Below are positions 1 to 7,988 of a stretch of DNA of 64,000 nucleotides, one piece after another; positions within the stretch are counted from its first letter, which is position 1; every line of letters starts with the position of its first letter. The notes beneath the pieces are model-generated. The model saw only the letters and a list, made by a program, of their open reading frames with translations, ran no database searches and was not told the DNA's origin. Source of the DNA: Pseudomonadota bacterium (GTDB taxonomy: Bacteria; Desulfobacterota; Desulfarculia; Desulfarculales; Desulfarculaceae); the NCBI GenBank assembly GCA_018902755.1, contig JAHIQI010000056.1:1-64000 (forward strand). The letters run 5' to 3'. The position numbers and the translations under genes were made by a program.

Positions 1-45
1 ATGGCCTTCAATCTCAAGAAGGCCGTGCGACTGGCTAGTACTTAG
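1..45 (+). pseudogene. Possible C-terminal tail of a transposase (left edge)
   Basis: An open frame from the window edge gives a 14-residue end, MAFNLKKAVRLAST, then TAG. Short 'AFNLK(R/K)' endings are common in IS4/IS5/IS1182-type transposases, and the next gene is truncated, as expected beside an insertion sequence. The bulk of any such gene lies outside the window, so this is a weak inference. Bases 46-176 are very G/C-rich at first, then ordinary, with no gene seen. Confidence 0.25.
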
Positions 46-176
46 GGGGCGGCCCCAGGGGCGGCGGTGGCCCCAAAGGGCCCCGGGCAGGGGCAGGCCG
101 ACCAGACAAAACCGTCCCAGAGCAATATCTGGGACTGGAAAGCTGGATTAATCTTTCAATTAGCGCGGAGATAAGG

Positions 177-782
177 CTAAAAACCAACGCCGGTAATTAC
201 GCAGCGCTCTCCAGTTACATCGTCTAAGTATATAGGATCTGTATATTTGTTGCGGAAGGGCGGAATTACGGCACCTGTGTGGAAAAGAACCGGAACCCCC
301 AGTTCGCAGGCCTTTTCATAGTAAGGATACACCATGCGGTCATTAGGATAGTATCCTCCTGCGGGGTCCAATTTGAGGCCCAGCATCCCCCACTCGCGAA
401 CTGCCTTTTCAAACAGGGCCAGTCCTTCTTTGCGTCGGGGATCCACCCCACAGAATGCCCCGATCTTACCTTTATGGCGCCGCGTCACCTCGAACATCAG
501 TCTGTTTTTTTCTTCCACAGTCACGGGACATTCGCCCATCTCCAGGCCCAAATCCAAGGGCATGAGCAAGGTGTAGTCGATGCCAGATTGGCCCATGTCC
601 GAGGCCAGCCCGTCGCCATTCAGGTCCGTGAAAAAGTCATACATGTTGTTGGCGATTTCTTCTGGATCGGCGTGTTGCCCTGTTACCTGCCGCACGTTGA
701 CCGCCCTATCTACGATCCGGGCCCAAAACTTCTTAGGTAACCAGTCCTTATTAAATAGATGGTGGTGAAAGTCTATGATCAC
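177..782 (-). pseudogene. Truncated amidohydrolase (amidohydrolase_2-type TIM barrel)
   Basis: The 201-residue product begins with the metal-binding signature DFHHH and carries 'GLKLDP' and 'LFHTG', typical of amidohydrolase-2/ACMSD-like hydrolases. The start is a GTG at 782, because AAGGAG lies six bases upstream; a longer frame to 821 has no ribosome site. The family is usually about 280-340 residues. Similarity stops after 'YLDDV', where homologues continue into the strand with the next histidine ligand and later the catalytic aspartate. The C-terminal third is therefore missing and replaced by about ten unrelated residues. This looks like disruption by an insertion at the left edge. Activity is unlikely. 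Confidence 0.6.
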
Positions 783-852
783 TTTACGCTCCTTTTTTGG
801 GCAGCCACTAAAGGCCCACATGGGATTCAGGCACCTTGTCGCTGTTCAATAC

Positions 853-1146
853 TTAATCGGCAGGGTCGGACAAGTTAATTTCGCCGTTTTCCAAAACGCA
901 ATCTGAGGATTCGTGCCCTGCTCCAATATTAAGCATGGTGGTGCTCAGCTTGATGATCGACGCGATCGCTTTGAATATCCCCTGCATCATGATGGGGGCC
1001 ATGCTGCTGGAGGGCTCGTCGAGCATCGACAGCTCGCGATGGGACATAACCCCCCGCTCGATTGCAAGCATGCGCTGTACGCCGCCACTCAGGGTGTTGG
1101 CTATTTGCTCGAATCGCTTGGAGTCTATGGGGAAAAGAATGCATAA
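853..1146 (-). pseudogene. Decayed livF (branched-chain amino acid ABC ATPase) fragment
   Basis: The reverse strand translates, without an in-frame start, to a LivF-like C-terminal half. It has a degenerate ABC signature (TLSGGVQR for the usual TLSGGEQQ), then 'MLAIERGVM', a Walker B 'LDEP', 'APIMMQGIFKAI', and an ending 'VLENGEINLSDPAD' matching the LivF tail. The Walker A region is absent. The block after 'STTML' (normally 'LLVEQN') is scrambled. It is a remnant of a transporter ATPase and probably not expressed. It sits between other broken genes, consistent with a region in decay. Confidence 0.65.
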
Positions 1147-1169
1147 TCTGGGTAATAATTAAATATTGA

Positions 1170-1697
1170 CTTCTTACGAATCCACCACCCTATGGCATGG
1201 ACACCAACGGAGATGGCCTCCCGGATACCACTCCAGGTCTGGACTTTGGCGTCGACACCAACCTGGATGGCCAGGCAGACACCACTCCCATAGCACCTTC
1301 GGTCGACCCAGGACTTCTCACGAATCCACCACCCTATGGCGTGGACACCAACGGAGATGGCCTCCCGGATACCACTCCAGGTCTGGACTTTGGCGTCGAC
1401 ACCAACCTGGATGGCCATGCAGACACCACTCCTATAGCACCTTCGGTCGACCCAGGAGCTTTTACTTTTAGACCGCCTGGCTCAGTCATGAACGGTGACG
1501 AGCAGCCTGACGCCACTCCCGAATTTACACCTGCCCATGACCCAACTAGTTATGATTCTGGGGCTTTTCCTGGTCACCAGAATGACCCGGGTAATGATGG
1601 TTTTGATAATCGACAGTCTACCCATGTTGATTCGGGACAATTCAACCCCGACGCCGGCCAACTTGATGGTCTTCCTCCTCCTGACTGGAAGAAGTGA
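1170..1697 (+). pseudogene. 5'-truncated protein with DxNxDGxxD calcium-binding-like repeats
   Basis: The frame opens directly after a TGA (1167-1169). It encodes two nearly identical 48-residue units, each with two DTN(G/L)DG(L/Q/H)xD loops resembling thrombospondin-3/dockerin-type calcium-binding loops, then a Pro/Asp/Gly-rich tail ending in 'PPPDWKK'. The only early ATG (1197) lies inside the first repeat and has no Shine-Dalgarno sequence; no signal peptide is present. I read it as the C-terminal remainder of a longer, probably extracellular, repeat protein. A short intact gene from ATG 1197 (166 residues) cannot be excluded. Confidence 0.45.
1176..1460 (+). repeat. Two tandem copies of a 144-bp in-frame repeat
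   Basis: Copy 1 is 1176-1319 and copy 2 is 1320-about 1460. The spacing is exactly 144 bp (48 codons) and only a few bases differ (for example CAG to CAT, giving Q to H). Near-identity at the DNA level points to recent duplication or continuing slippage and recombination. Confidence 0.85.
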
Positions 1698-1755
1698 GTC
1701 AACCAGACCGATTCAGGCAATTAATAAGCGAACCAACAATACCTGAGTAGCAAAA

Positions 1756-2802
1756 GTGTCAAAACCACACAAGGTTGCCCAAAAAATTGAAACAGCGGTC
1801 TCATCCGGTGATTTCAAGAAGGCCCGGATGCTTATAGAAAAACTCCTACTAACAAAACTTAGTAATGAGGCAGTATATTGGCGCGCTGTTTGCAATCTTG
1901 CCGAAGGTGATACATCAGGGGCCTATAAGGACTTTATGGAAGTAATTACTGTCAATCCATACCATAGCTTAGCATACTATGGTGTGGGTCTTTGTAAGGA
2001 GAAAGTGGGCAATATAGAACACGCAATAAGTGCATATGAAGTGGTATTAAAATGCGACCCATTACACAAGCAAGCAAAAGAAAAGCTCCGGAGACTTGCA
2101 CCAAAAACGTATGCTAAACATAACAATCAAATGAAAGACAATCCGGTCGTGAATTACCCTGCATATGAAAAGCTTAATAAATTACTCAAAGACAAAAGGT
2201 TAAAAACTGCCGATTTAGAAACAAGAAAGCTCCTCATCAAATTATGTGGTAAAAGAAAAATTAGCACAAAAAATTTAAAGAGAATGCCAAGACAGGAACT
2301 GTTGTTTCTAAATAGTATATGGCTAAAAAACTCTAATGATAAATTTGGATTTAGCTCTCAACTCGATAAATTTAAAATGGCTGGAGGGAACATACATTCA
2401 AGTGATTACAGCAAAACCGTCTGGGATAAGGTATTTTATTCAATAGACTGGATAAAAAAACAGCGTTTAGGCACCCTGAAAAAGTCCTCTCAAATCACTT
2501 TCTCAGAATCAGCATCTTCTGGGCATCTTCCAGCATCTTGGGTTTTAAAAACACGAACAATATGGCCCTCGGAAATACTGGGGTGCTTACTTTTTACGGC
2601 AACAGGGGCTATTATTGGTGGCATTTGTATCAGAGATCATATCGTCGGGTATGTTTTAGGGGGGTTTTTTGGATTCATTGCTGGCGCCCTATCGAGTGCG
2701 ATTTTATTTCTTTTTAATAAATATCGGGCAAAAAAAATGGCAAAAAAATGTTGGCTTTGTTTTCTGTTCTACGAGAAAGATATGCCGATGAGGATTAAAT
2801 AA
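1756..2802 (+). CDS. TPR and GUN4-domain membrane protein
   Basis: The 348-residue protein starts at GTG (MSKPHK). Residues about 40-112 form two tetratricopeptide-type helix pairs. Residues about 135-262 match the GUN4 domain: 'LETRKLLIKL', 'IWLKNSNDKFGFS' and the closing 'SSGHLPASW' that mirrors the GUN4 'APxGHLP' motif. Two membrane helices follow (about 274-293 and 296-320), then a basic tail. GUN4 in cyanobacteria and plastids binds tetrapyrroles and stimulates Mg-chelatase; in other bacteria it occurs in signalling fusions. No chlorophyll genes are near, so tetrapyrrole sensing or an unrelated signalling role is only inference. The gene is far more AT-rich than the chromosome around it, suggesting transfer. 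Confidence 0.75.
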   Translation: MSKPHKVAQKIETAVSSGDFKKARMLIEKLLLTKLSNEAVYWRAVCNLAEGDTSGAYKDFMEVITVNPYHSLAYYGVGLCKEKVGNIEHAISAYEVVLKCDPLHKQAKEKLRRLAPKTYAKHNNQMKDNPVVNYPAYEKLNKLLKDKRLKTADLETRKLLIKLCGKRKISTKNLKRMPRQELLFLNSIWLKNSNDKFGFSSQLDKFKMAGGNIHSSDYSKTVWDKVFYSIDWIKKQRLGTLKKSSQITFSESASSGHLPASWVLKTRTIWPSEILGCLLFTATGAIIGGICIRDHIVGYVLGGFFGFIAGALSSAILFLFNKYRAKKMAKKCWLCFLFYEKDMPMRIK

Positions 2803-3047
2803 CCGCTAGCACGACTCAGAACATTCTTTTTATTTATCCCATACAAGACTGTGCAGTTAAACTTTTGGGATACTTCTTTAACTTTAGCCAATCCCTGCCA
2901 CTTGAACCCAGGCCAGAAAACGCCCGCTATCACTGCCAAGTTCACCCCAATCCATCCTCTCTCCAATCATCTAGCGTCAACCTCCTCCTTTGACATCACA
3001 GCTCAGGTCCACAACAACAGACTTGACCGACCAAAAGGAGGAGAAGC

Positions 3048-3224
3048 ATGTCAAAGTCCAAGAAGCCCAAGCCCTTCACCATCACCTGCCCTAGCTGTGG
3101 CTCGACCAACACCGTCAAAATCAGCAAGACCAACAAGGTGGGCGCTGCTGTCACCTTCGGTGTCTTCAGTCTCGGCCACCTCGCCAAGACCTTCCGCTGC
3201 AGACGCTGCGGTTACAAGCGGTAG
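3048..3224 (+). CDS. Small zinc-ribbon protein
   Basis: The 58-residue protein MSKSKKPKPFTITC... has one Cys pair near the N-terminus (CPSCG, about residue 14) and one at the C-terminus (CRRCG, about residue 51). This is a complete four-cysteine zinc ribbon around a short hydrophobic middle. The start is supported by an excellent AAGGAGG eight bases upstream. No family was recognised. The frame runs straight after its TAG into the remnant recombinase, so the two may have arrived together. The 245 bases upstream (2803-3047) show no gene. Confidence 0.6.
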   Translation: MSKSKKPKPFTITCPSCGSTNTVKISKTNKVGAAVTFGVFSLGHLAKTFRCRRCGYKR

Positions 3225-4003
3225 AAAAAACTATGGGAAAAGCTGAAGGTGCTGGACGAGCTTCAATCCCTGTGGGGAGATTTGCTGTTAGACCAAATCA
3301 CGCCCGCCCTCGTGTCTCCTTACCTCAACAGAAGGGCGAGACAGCAGTCCAACACGCGCTATTCAGTTGGGGTCACAAGTTCCTCAACGTCCCCACCAAC
3401 CCCATATCCCACATCGACCCGTTACCCCACACCAGAAAGACCAGCTACACCCCCTGTAGACAAGACGTGTTGAAGGTCATGGCCGCTGCAACGCCCCAGG
3501 AGCGTGTCTTGCTCAACTGCTATTTGCAGACGGGGGCGAGAAGGTCGGAGATATTCCGTCTACGTTGGAGCGATCTCGACTTTCAGCGCAAGACCATCAC
3601 CCTGACCACCCACAAGACCAAGGACGGATCACCCCGACGAGACATTTTGCCCCTGTCAGATGAACTCTATTCATCCCTGTTGTGGTGGAGAGACTGGGAA
3701 GAGCGCAAGTTCAAAAGCAAACCCCACGTCTTCATATGCGATCACCCCGGTCCTTGGTGCGGAAGGCCCTTTCGGGTTCGTCGGAAGTTCATGAAGGACT
3801 TGTGCGAGAGGGCGGGAGTCAGGGTGTTTGGCTTTCATGCTCTGCGTCGGCACATTGCGTCGTATATGGCCGATTCGGGGAATGTTTCGATCAAGGCGAT
3901 ACAGGGGCTGTTGAGGCATCAAAGCTTGCAGGTGACTGAGAGGTATGTGCAGCGAATATCTAGTGACTTGCGGGATACGGTGGGGATGTTGAGGACTGGC
4001 TGA
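3225..4003 (+). pseudogene. Tyrosine recombinase (phage-type integrase), frameshifted and N-terminally truncated
   Basis: The catalytic domain is intact from about 3450. It has 'TGARRSEIFRLRW' (first Arg), 'HALRR' (His and second Arg), 'LLRHQSLQVTERYV' (His and nucleophilic Tyr) and a lysine-bearing 'THKTKDG' hairpin. The core-binding part is split: 'LDQITPALVSPYLNRR' is read in the frame that starts at 3225, while 'LFSWGHKFLNVPTNP' is read in the +1-shifted frame. A frameshift therefore lies near 3345-3365. The arm-binding N-terminus is absent. It once mobilised the element in the neighbouring tRNA locus and is now probably inactive; the downstream frame alone starts at ATG 3233. Confidence 0.7.
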
Positions 4004-4065
4004 TCGTGATTGACCATAGACGTCTCGTAATTTATGCTCAAACAACTAATCTTGCTGGGGGTCTT

Positions 4066-4992
4066 ATGCCTAAAAAATCAAAGTGGTGGGAAACAGACCC
4101 GAAGGAAAGGTTTTGGCTTGAGGTCACGAATCGACCAAACATCGGCGATGACTTACAAGCTCCGTTGGTGGATCGTTCTGGCCATCCTCATCCTTTCGAT
4201 GTTCTATTTCAAGATTGCTCCCTTGGTGATATTGTGTTTCATTACGATAAGAACAGGAGAAGTGTCGTTGGATACTCTGAAGTTGTAGGGGGATGGGACA
4301 ACGATGACGAAGACTACTTTGTGCCCATCGGTAACTTTCATAAACTAGACCATCAAATTTCACTAAGCGATATAAGAAGTAAGCAAAAAGAACTCGCCAT
4401 CTTACTAAGCAAGTTACATTCTGCCCACAAAAATAAGCCACTCTATTATCCTTTTGAGAGAGGTGAAAAGCGCCCTATTCGTCCACTCCAAGGTTATTCA
4501 TTTAAGCTTCCGTACGGCTTTTTAGAACTTTTTCCTGACGCAATTTCTGAAATAGAAAAGTTACCGCTTACGCCGAGCATCAAAACAAAACCACCTGACA
4601 TTGAAGACGCCTTGAATGACGATCCTGATGAATGGCAAAATTTTGCTAGGCGCATTCGGCGAGGGCAGGGCATTTTTCGAGCAAACTTACTCAAAGCATA
4701 TGGTGAACGATGTGCTCTGACTGGTCATGGTCCAGCAAGCGTATTAGAGGCGGTGCACATCATCTCACACGCAGAGACAGGAATTAATGAGCTCGATAAC
4801 GGATTGTTGCTGCGTGCGGATTTACACAATTTATTTGATGATGGAAAGCTGAAGATAGATCCCGATGATTTCACTATTGTGGTTGATGATAGTCTAATGG
4901 GAACACCTTATTGGGAATTACATGGCAAAAAACTCAGAACGCGCAAGTCCAAGAAACCATTAAGCTCTAAATTTCTTAGGGAGCGGTGGTAA
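4066..4992 (+). CDS. EVE-like / HNH endonuclease (modification-dependent restriction type)
   Basis: Starting at ATG 4066 (GGGGG five bases upstream), the product is 308 residues. The first ~110 residues ('ERFWLEVTNRPNIG', 'GDIVFHYDKNRRSVVGYSEV') resemble EVE/PUA-like modified-base-binding domains. The C-terminal ~110 form an HNH nuclease: 'YGERCALTG', 'LEAVHIISH', 'DNGLLLRADLHNLFDDG', with the HNH residues present. EVE-HNH fusions act as type IV restriction enzymes against modified phage DNA; assigning that role here is inference. The gene is AT-rich like the GUN4 gene and lies between the broken integrase and tRNA-Glu, as island cargo would. A longer frame back to 4006 has no ribosome site. 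Confidence 0.75.
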   Translation: MPKKSKWWETDPKERFWLEVTNRPNIGDDLQAPLVDRSGHPHPFDVLFQDCSLGDIVFHYDKNRRSVVGYSEVVGGWDNDDEDYFVPIGNFHKLDHQISLSDIRSKQKELAILLSKLHSAHKNKPLYYPFERGEKRPIRPLQGYSFKLPYGFLELFPDAISEIEKLPLTPSIKTKPPDIEDALNDDPDEWQNFARRIRRGQGIFRANLLKAYGERCALTGHGPASVLEAVHIISHAETGINELDNGLLLRADLHNLFDDGKLKIDPDDFTIVVDDSLMGTPYWELHGKKLRTRKSKKPLSSKFLRERW

Positions 4993-5046
4993 TCTGAGTG
5001 AGGTTGCCCACGCCTTGATTAAATCTACTTCACCTCCTACTTCATC

Positions 5047-5083
5047 AAAACAAAACGGGGTCCAGCCATAAGGCTGAACCCCG
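5047..5083 (-). terminator. Terminator of the tRNA-Lys/tRNA-Glu transcript
   Basis: A 12-bp stem (one mismatch) at 5056-5067 and 5072-5083 with a four-base loop is followed, in the minus direction, by TTTTGTTTT. It lies just beyond the 3' end of tRNA-Glu. Confidence 0.8.
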
Positions 5084-5093
5084 CGATATTATT

Positions 5094-5171
<78 letters not shown>

Positions 5172-5185
5172 GTTTCCACCAAAAC

Positions 5186-5261
5186 TGGTGGGCCGTGCGT
5201 GATTCGAACACGCGACTCTCTGCTTAAAAGGCAGATACTCTACCAACTGAGTTAACGGCCC
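5186..5261 (-). tRNA. tRNA-Lys (TTT)
   Basis: A 76-nt cloverleaf on the minus strand: acceptor GGGCCGT, D-loop AGTTGGTAGA, anticodon loop CTTTTAA (TTT), T-arm around GTTCGAATC, and encoded CCA. It lies 14 bases upstream of tRNA-Glu and is co-transcribed with it. Confidence 0.96.
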
Positions 5262-5279
5262 GTTTTTACAGAGGATGGT

Positions 5280-5308
5280 TTTTTACCACGCAAGGGGTGG
5301 GGTGTCAA
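5280..5308 (-). promoter_or_regulatory. Sigma70-type promoter of the tRNA operon
   Basis: On the minus strand a perfect TTGACA (5308-5303) is followed after 17 bases by TAAAAA (5285-5280). tRNA-Lys begins about 19 bases later. Confidence 0.7.
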
Positions 5309-5435
5309 GATAAGTAGAAGCAATCCCATGTTTACAGGGCCCTTGTGTGGGAGCGTGATTCAAGTTAAATTCAATTATAGCCTAATGCACCGGCAATAAC
5401 GCCGATTATCTCCCGGCTGTGGATGACGAGGTGCC

Positions 5436-5843
5436 ATGTCTCAACCTACCGTGGGCCTAAGCGGCCAAATCAGCAAGCTCGTGGAAACGGCCGATCTGGC
5501 CAGCGCCTATGGCAACCCCGGCGCGGACGTTCTCTCTTCCATGACCCTGATGACCCTCTTGGAGGGATCGTGCCTGGCGGCCCTTGACGGCTGCCTGGAG
5601 GACGGGCAGCTCACGGTGGGGGCGCGCATGGAGATGGACCACACGGCCCCCACCCCGCCCGGCTTCACGGTGACCGCCGTGGCCGAGCTTAGCGAGGTCA
5701 AGGGGCCCAAGCTGGTCTTCGCGGTCAGCGCCCACGACGGGGTGGAGCAGGTGGCCAAGGCGGTGCATGTGCGCTACGTGGTGGACAAGGAGCGCTTCTT
5801 TAAAGGCGTGGAGCAAAAGTCGGCGAAAAGGAGCCAATCATGA
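5436..5843 (+). CDS. Thioesterase, FlK-like hot-dog fold
   Basis: The 135-residue protein fits the single-domain hot-dog thioesterases related to fluoroacetyl-CoA thioesterase. Features are 'VLSSMTLMTLLEGSCLAAL' (the long central helix with its Glu), 'TVGARMEMDHTAPTPPGFTVTAVAEL' and 'VFAVSAHDGVEQVAKAVHVRYVVD'. It would hydrolyse a small acyl-CoA. The next gene overlaps its stop (ATGA), so the two are translated together. The ferredoxin partner is unusual for a thioesterase and hints at a role beside an acyl-CoA or 2-oxoacid redox step. The substrate cannot be told from sequence. Confidence 0.7.
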   Translation: MSQPTVGLSGQISKLVETADLASAYGNPGADVLSSMTLMTLLEGSCLAALDGCLEDGQLTVGARMEMDHTAPTPPGFTVTAVAELSEVKGPKLVFAVSAHDGVEQVAKAVHVRYVVDKERFFKGVEQKSAKRSQS

Positions 5844-6190
5844 CCCCCCCTAAAAAGGCGGCGGACCCCAAAGCGGCCGATACCAGCCAGCAGCCCGAGC
5901 AGCACAAGGTCAGCTTTTATCCCGCCTGGTGCAAGCGCTGCGGCAACTGTTCCTCCTTCTGTCCCCGCGACGCCCTGGCCACCGACGAGTGGGGCTATCC
6001 CTTCCTGGCCCGGCCCGACCGCTGCACCAGCTGCGGCCTGTGCGAAATGCTCTGCCCGGACTTCGCCATCAGCCTGGGCGAGCCCGAGCCCGGAGCCTCG
6101 GTGTCCCCGGCGGCGCGCTGCGGGCGCCCGGCCCAGCCGCCCAGCTCCAGCCCCGAACGCCTGGCCCCGATGCCGGCCGAGGACAAATAG
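5840..6190 (+). CDS. 2[4Fe-4S] ferredoxin-like protein
   Basis: The 116-residue protein has two cluster motifs, CKRCGNCSSFCP and CTSCGLCEMLCP, separated by about 24 residues with 'GYPFLARPDRC' between. This spacing is like the delta subunit of 2-oxoacid:ferredoxin oxidoreductases (Kor/VorD type). The Ala/Pro-rich N- and C-terminal extensions look disordered. No alpha, beta or gamma oxidoreductase genes are adjacent, so it probably serves as a free electron carrier. It overlaps the thioesterase by four bases. Confidence 0.85.
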   Translation: MTPPKKAADPKAADTSQQPEQHKVSFYPAWCKRCGNCSSFCPRDALATDEWGYPFLARPDRCTSCGLCEMLCPDFAISLGEPEPGASVSPAARCGRPAQPPSSSPERLAPMPAEDK

Positions 6191-6275
6191 CCGCGTTTCC
6201 CCTGCCCGCGCGGCCTTCCGGTAGGGCCGCCGCGCAGTCGGCGCGGTGCCCTGCCCCCGAGGCGCGAAATCCTCG

Positions 6276-6304
6276 TTGACCCCGCTTGTTACTCCTGGTA
6301 CATA
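6276..6304 (+). promoter_or_regulatory. Candidate promoter of the ykgJ-like pair
   Basis: TTGACC at 6276-6281, 17 bases, then TACATA (part of TACATAAT), about 78 bases before the ATG at 6382. Confidence 0.4.
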
Positions 6305-6381
6305 ATCAGCACCACTGAAAAAATCGGCATTTGCCGCAAACCGGCCCGGCCACCCTTGGCCGGGTTTTGGCGAGGAAAACC

Positions 6382-7128
6382 ATGAGCGACGATCGCCCCA
6401 AGCTGCAGCTTGAAGACAACTTCACTTTCGCCTGTCACAAGGGCCTGGAGTGCTACACCTCCTGCTGCGGCGACGTGAACATCATGCTTACGCCTTATGA
6501 CGTGCTGCGCATGAAAAAGGCCCTGGGGCTTACCTCCAGCGAGTTCCTGGAGAAATACACCCACCTGGTGCAGGTGCCGGGCAAGGCGGTGCCCCTGGTG
6601 CAGTTCCGCATGAACGAGGACAACGACAAGCGGTGCTACTTCGTGGGCCCCAGCGGCTGCGCCATCTATGCCCATCGCCCCTGGGCTTGCCGCATGTTCC
6701 CTCTGGACGAGCACGCCCAGGGCGGTTTCCAGGTGGCGGTTTCCTCCCAACGCTGTCACGGCCTGGCCAAGGGCGACCCATGGAAGGTGCGCGAATGGCT
6801 CAAGGACCAGGGCGCCACCCAGTCCAAGGAAATGGACGGCTCCTACGAGTCCCTGGTCAGCCACGAGTGGATAAACAAGCTGGGTGAGTTGGACAACCCC
6901 AAGGTCCAGCAGATGATCATCCTGGCTCTGTACGACCTGGACCGCTTCCGTGAGTTCATCCTCAACTCGTCGTTCCTGGACCGCTTCGACCTGGACGAGG
7001 ACACCATCTTCGCGGTGAAGACCGACGACGTGGCCCTCATGGACCTGGGCTACGCCTGGGTGCGCTTCGGCCTGTTCGGCCAAAAGACCCTGAAGCTCAA
7101 GGAGCAGCCCGGCGGGGACGGCAAATAG
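6382..7128 (+). CDS. YkgJ-family cysteine cluster protein (copy 1)
   Basis: The start is ATG 6382 (GAGG nine bases upstream; an earlier in-frame start lacks a site), giving 248 residues. The UPF0153/YkgJ pattern is present: 'FACHKGLECYTSCCGDVNIMLTPYDVLRM', then 'CYFVGPSGCAIYAHRPWACRMFPL'. This family is thought to coordinate zinc or an Fe-S cluster through these cysteines; its biochemical role is unknown. The C-terminal half has no recognised domain. The stop overlaps the start of a paralogue by one base (TAGTG), so the two form an operon. Confidence 0.8.
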   Translation: MSDDRPKLQLEDNFTFACHKGLECYTSCCGDVNIMLTPYDVLRMKKALGLTSSEFLEKYTHLVQVPGKAVPLVQFRMNEDNDKRCYFVGPSGCAIYAHRPWACRMFPLDEHAQGGFQVAVSSQRCHGLAKGDPWKVREWLKDQGATQSKEMDGSYESLVSHEWINKLGELDNPKVQQMIILALYDLDRFREFILNSSFLDRFDLDEDTIFAVKTDDVALMDLGYAWVRFGLFGQKTLKLKEQPGGDGK

Positions 7129-7886
7129 TGCTGCCCGACGTAGAGGACAACCGCTTCCACGAGCTGGGGCCGGAGGGCTTCACCTTTGCCTGCCATCCGG
7201 GGGTGCCCTGCTTCAACGAGTGTTGCCGCCGCCTGAACCTGGTGCTCACCCCCTATGACGTGATGCGCCTTAAGAACCACCTGGGCATGAGCTCCGAGGA
7301 GTTCATCGAGCGCCACACCGTGGTGGAGAGCGGCCAGAACGGCTGGCCCCTGCCCCGCCTGGCCATGGCCGACAACGCCGACAAGACCTGCCCCTTCCTG
7401 TCCCCGGAAGGCTGCACCGTGTACCCCGACCGTCCCGGCGCCTGCCGCACCTATCCCCTGGGCCGGGCCACCAAGGGCGGCGGCGCGGGAGGCCCCCAGG
7501 AGGAGAGCTGGTTCCTGGTGAAGGAGCCACATTGCCGGGGCTTCGAGGAGGGCCGCCACTGGTCCCCCCAGGAGTGGACCAAGGACCAGGACCTGGACGC
7601 CTACAACGCCTCCAACGACCTGTTCCTGCCGCTGGTGACCCGCCAGGCCCCGGCGGCCAGCGCGGCCGAGGCCCAGAAGAAGATGCAGATGTTCTTCATG
7701 GCCTGCTACAACCTGGACCAGTTCAAACAGTTCGTCATGGGGAGCCGCCTCACCCAGATCATCGACCTGGAGCCCATCCGCCTGGAACTGATCCAGAGCA
7801 ACGAGTCCCAGCTACTCAAATTCGCCTTCGACTGGCTGCGCTTCAGCCTGTTCGGCGAGCCAACTCTCAAGCTCAAACAGGGCTGA
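7128..7886 (+). CDS. YkgJ-family cysteine cluster protein (copy 2)
   Basis: The 252-residue product starts at the GTG that shares its first base with the preceding stop codon. It repeats the same architecture: 'FACHPGVPCFNECC', 'LTPYDVMRLKNHLG', 'TCPFLSPEGCTVYPDRPGACRTYPL', and a C-terminus ending 'FDWLRFSLFGEPTLKLKQG' that closely parallels copy 1. The two genes are a tandem duplication that has diverged. Function is unknown; a heteromeric metal-binding pair is possible. Confidence 0.8.
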   Translation: MLPDVEDNRFHELGPEGFTFACHPGVPCFNECCRRLNLVLTPYDVMRLKNHLGMSSEEFIERHTVVESGQNGWPLPRLAMADNADKTCPFLSPEGCTVYPDRPGACRTYPLGRATKGGGAGGPQEESWFLVKEPHCRGFEEGRHWSPQEWTKDQDLDAYNASNDLFLPLVTRQAPAASAAEAQKKMQMFFMACYNLDQFKQFVMGSRLTQIIDLEPIRLELIQSNESQLLKFAFDWLRFSLFGEPTLKLKQG

Positions 7887-7903
7887 GCCGGGCCATCCTT
7901 TTC

Positions 7904-7934
7904 TTGACAAGCCGGGGCGTTGAGCCGGTATTCT
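7904..7934 (+). promoter_or_regulatory. Candidate promoter of the QueG-like gene
   Basis: A perfect TTGACA (7904-7909) is followed by TATTCT at 7929-7934. The 19-base spacing is longer than ideal. Confidence 0.35.
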
Positions 7935-7988
7935 AAGGATCGCCAATCACGGCGGCCCGCCGGGGCCGCTTCACCCAGAGGAGGCCCC

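Noticed and set aside
1176..1460. CRISPR-like array
   Set aside because: Units are 144 bp, contiguous and coding, with no spacers. No CRISPR or cas genes were seen anywhere in the window.
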